Below, in pieces: positions 35,806 to 37,363 of a stretch of DNA of 37,363 nucleotides. Position 1 is the first letter of the stretch, and every line of letters begins with the position of its first letter. The position numbers were made by a program, and so were the translations under genes. The DNA comes from a virus, in IMG/VR virus record IMGVR_UViG_3300045110_000117, positions 1 to 37,363 of that record; one strand, written 5' to 3'. A model generated the notes under the pieces. It ran no database searches. It was not told the origin of the DNA and saw only the letters and a list, made by a program, of their open reading frames with translations.

Positions 35806-36627
35806 TTATGTTCCCGTCGCGATCCAGTAGAACGTCACGGGCAGTTCCAGCCCGGTCCCGGCATCGAATGGCGCGGCGTAGACGTTGGCGCCAACGGCGG
35901 ACAGGTTCAGCACGATAAATGTTGGGTAGGCCGGGCGGTTGCCGAACCAGTTCACGTCGCAGCAGGTGCAGACCATGGCCGTGGCTGCGGTGGGGAACGC
36001 CGCGGGAAATGTCACATAGATCGTGCCCGAGGTGGCGCCGAGCGGGATGGTCGCCGTGCCGCTCTTGAAGCTGGCGACAGGACCGCCGCCACCGCCGCCG
36101 GACAGCGCGTCGATCTCGGATTGCAGGTTGGCGTCAGCGGCTATGCGCGCGGCTGTCTCGGCGTCGATGTGGGCCTGTAGCGTGGTATCCGCTGCCGTCC
36201 GCGCGTTGGTTTCCGCCGTGTCGGCCGCCATCCGGGCGTTCTGCTCGGCGGTGATGGCAGCGGACAGTTCGGCGCCGGATATCGTGTCATCGAGGCCGAG
36301 AAGATGGACAGCGTCCGGGATTGTCGGCGCCACGACCACGGGGGCCATGGCGGCCGAGACCAGGGTTGTCGCTTCAATATCAGCGACCTCGTTCCCGGCG
36401 GCGTCACGGATGACTAATCTATAAAGCCCATCGCCCCACATCAGCGTGCGGCCCGCCGCATCCATGATCACCGGATTCGTCGCAGCCGCCGTCTGGTCGG
36501 GGTCTATCCAGCAGGTTTTCGGCGTAGAAGTTCCAGGAACGTAACATGCGATGGTGCCCCCAGCCATAGGCTTTCCATCGGCATCGCACCACTGCAATAG
36601 AGGCGTGATGATGGGTGCAGCGGTCAT
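35806..36627 (-). CDS. Tail fibre paralogue B
   Basis: A 273-residue protein, first gene of the leftward fibre block. N-terminal domain PLLQWCDADGKPMAGGTIAC, YVPGTSTPKTCWIDPDQTAA, TLMWGDGLYRLVIRDAAGNE matches paralogue A almost residue by residue. The linker TIPDAVHLLGLDDTISGAEL and heptads ARMAADTAETNARTAADTTL also match. A G6 segment (about residue 185) precedes a distinct C-terminal tip (ATSGTIYVTFPAAFPTAATA, VTFYWIATGT) with extra cysteines (MVCTCCDVNW). Its stop is two bases before paralogue A's ATG. The duplication is probably recent in its N-terminal half. Confidence 0.7.
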   Translation of the reverse strand: MTAAPIITPLLQWCDADGKPMAGGTIACYVPGTSTPKTCWIDPDQTAAATNPVIMDAAGRTLMWGDGLYRLVIRDAAGNEVADIEATTLVSAAMAPVVVAPTIPDAVHLLGLDDTISGAELSAAITAEQNARMAADTAETNARTAADTTLQAHIDAETAARIAADANLQSEIDALSGGGGGGPVASFKSGTATIPLGATSGTIYVTFPAAFPTAATAMVCTCCDVNWFGNRPAYPTFIVLNLSAVGANVYAAPFDAGTGLELPVTFYWIATGT

Positions 36628-36726
36628 CGCTTTTTCTATCCCAACCGATGTAAGATAATGACGGCCTGACGCGGTGTTATCAGCACCGCGCCAGACCTAA
36701 CCAGACCGTTTGGCAAGGAGACGATC
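36628..36726. promoter_or_regulatory. Divergent intergenic region with hairpin and direct repeats
   Basis: Contains CGCGGTG (36670-36676) facing CACCGCG (36684-36690) with a 7-base loop, and CCAGACC twice (36691-36697 and 36701-36707). GATAAT at 36654-36659 is a candidate -10 for the rightward HNH gene, without a good -35. The promoter for the leftward fibre genes is not clear. Confidence 0.4.
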
Positions 36727-37363
36727 ATGGCTAAAACCACCTTCTCATGTGGTCATATCCCCCACAACCGGGCCATTGTTCCCATCGGGACTGTGTTCGG
36801 TCGGCTTTCTGTGATTGAGGAAGTAGAGAAGCGCGCGAAGCGTCGCCATTTCAGGCTTCGCTGCGTCTGCGGTGGAACGGCCGTGGCTAGCTATTCTAAT
36901 CTTAAACGCGGAACCACGAAGTCCTGTGGCTGTCAGAAAGGTTCGCGCCGTCATGGCATGGCTGGGACGCCGACCCACGATGTTTGGATCGGAATGCGAA
37001 CCCGCTGTCTCAATCCGAAAGACACGTCGTTTCGCAATTATGGTGGACGCGGGATTTCCGTTGATCCTCGATGGGATCGATTTGAGGCGTTTCTCGCCGA
37101 CATGGGCGAGCGTCCGGCAGGTATGGACCTCGACAGGATTGACAACGGCGGGAACTACGAGCCGGGCAACTGCCGATGGGTAACCCGTTCGACCAATCTT
37201 CGGAACACTCGACGGACATGCTTTGTGCAGGTGGATGGCGCGCGCATGTCGGTGACTGAGGCGGCCGAGAGGATTGGCGTTCCTCGGGCAAAAATTAACA
37301 GCTATGTTCACGGCAAGCGGGTTTCCCATCAGCAGGCTGTGGATTATTTCATAGCCCTTAACT
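36727..37363 (+). CDS. HNH-type endonuclease-like protein, incomplete at the right edge
   Basis: A 212-codon open frame with AGGAG upstream of ATG 36727 that runs off the window with no stop. Residues 1-75 have a zinc-ribbon-like module (TVFGRLSVIEEVEKRAKR, RCVCGGTAVASYSNLKRG, SCGCQ). Residues 85-155 show the HNH/GGRGI signature: HDVWIGMRTRCLNPKD, NYGGRGISVDPRW, FLADMGERPAGMDLDRIDNG and YEPGNCRWVT. The C-terminal part (SVTEAAERIGVPRAKINSYV) is an HTH-like DNA-binding tail. Members of this group are thought to be selfish, site-specific or nicking nucleases. It points away from the fibre genes and resembles the partial gene at the left edge. Confidence 0.75.
   Translation, partial: MAKTTFSCGHIPHNRAIVPIGTVFGRLSVIEEVEKRAKRRHFRLRCVCGGTAVASYSNLKRGTTKSCGCQKGSRRHGMAGTPTHDVWIGMRTRCLNPKDTSFRNYGGRGISVDPRWDRFEAFLADMGERPAGMDLDRIDNGGNYEPGNCRWVTRSTNLRNTRRTCFVQVDGARMSVTEAAERIGVPRAKINSYVHGKRVSHQQAVDYFIALN

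Noticed and set aside
36745-37329. A 194-codon leftward frame
   Set aside because: Antisense to the HNH gene, which has clear motifs and a good ribosome binding site.
1-37363. tRNA, rRNA, integrase and endolysin
   Set aside because: No cloverleaf with a recognisable T-loop and acceptor, and no tyrosine/serine recombinase or lysozyme/amidase motifs were noticed. A covariance or profile search would be decisive.

Overview
The window is most of the genome of a tailed phage with P22-like (podovirus) virion architecture, probably infecting an alphaproteobacterium. The P22-like set is a terminase pair, a 747-residue P22-type portal, a scaffold, a gp5-like coat, a gp4-like tail accessory factor and three ejection proteins, one with a lytic transglycosylase domain. 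No tail tube, sheath or tape measure is seen. The host inference rests on a GcrA-family regulator (a family essentially restricted to Alphaproteobacteria), the high GC content and small HTH and WGR proteins typical of that class. No rRNA, tRNA, CRISPR array, integrase or recognisable endolysin was found.

Layout. Positions 1-20,270 are one long leftward series of tightly packed, mostly overlapping genes. It starts with an XRE regulator, then a GcrA-like factor, a VRR-NUC nuclease, an HTH protein, an MT-A70 adenine methyltransferase, a replication initiator with internal repeats (candidate origin) and a NusG/RfaH-like protein. TerS, TerL, accessory genes, a sigma-region-4-like protein, portal, two ADP-ribosyltransferase-like proteins, scaffold, coat, gp4-like factor and two fibre or surface proteins follow. 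At 20,270-20,385 two paralogous XRE repressors diverge, looking like a genetic switch. From 20,385 to 26,770 a rightward early region encodes small proteins, a Gp157-like protein, a RecT annealing protein, a C5-cytosine methyltransferase and a WGR protein. A leftward ribbon-helix-helix gene with three copies of a palindromic 27-bp element interrupts it. From 36,627 back to 26,767 a second leftward late block holds four tail-fibre genes, a sulfotransferase-GNAT fusion and three ejection proteins. Each window edge cuts an HNH-type endonuclease gene.

How the genes fit together. If the genome is circular or circularly permuted, the two leftward late blocks join across the window ends in the P22 gene order (terminase, portal, scaffold, coat, gp4, tail, ejection proteins). 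The missing gp10-like and needle genes would then lie just outside the window. Early functions are recombination, methylation and host-regulator mimicry. The NusG-like protein directly upstream of the terminase genes is a good candidate for a late-operon antiterminator. The most unusual items are the GcrA/MT-A70/VRR-NUC module, the two ART-like proteins between portal and scaffold, the origin-like repeats inside the initiator gene, the coat-gene ribosome binding site buried in a 13-bp stem, the three-copy palindrome with its RHH gene and a long overlapping frame inside the cytosine methyltransferase. All function calls are from reading the sequence alone; no database search was run.
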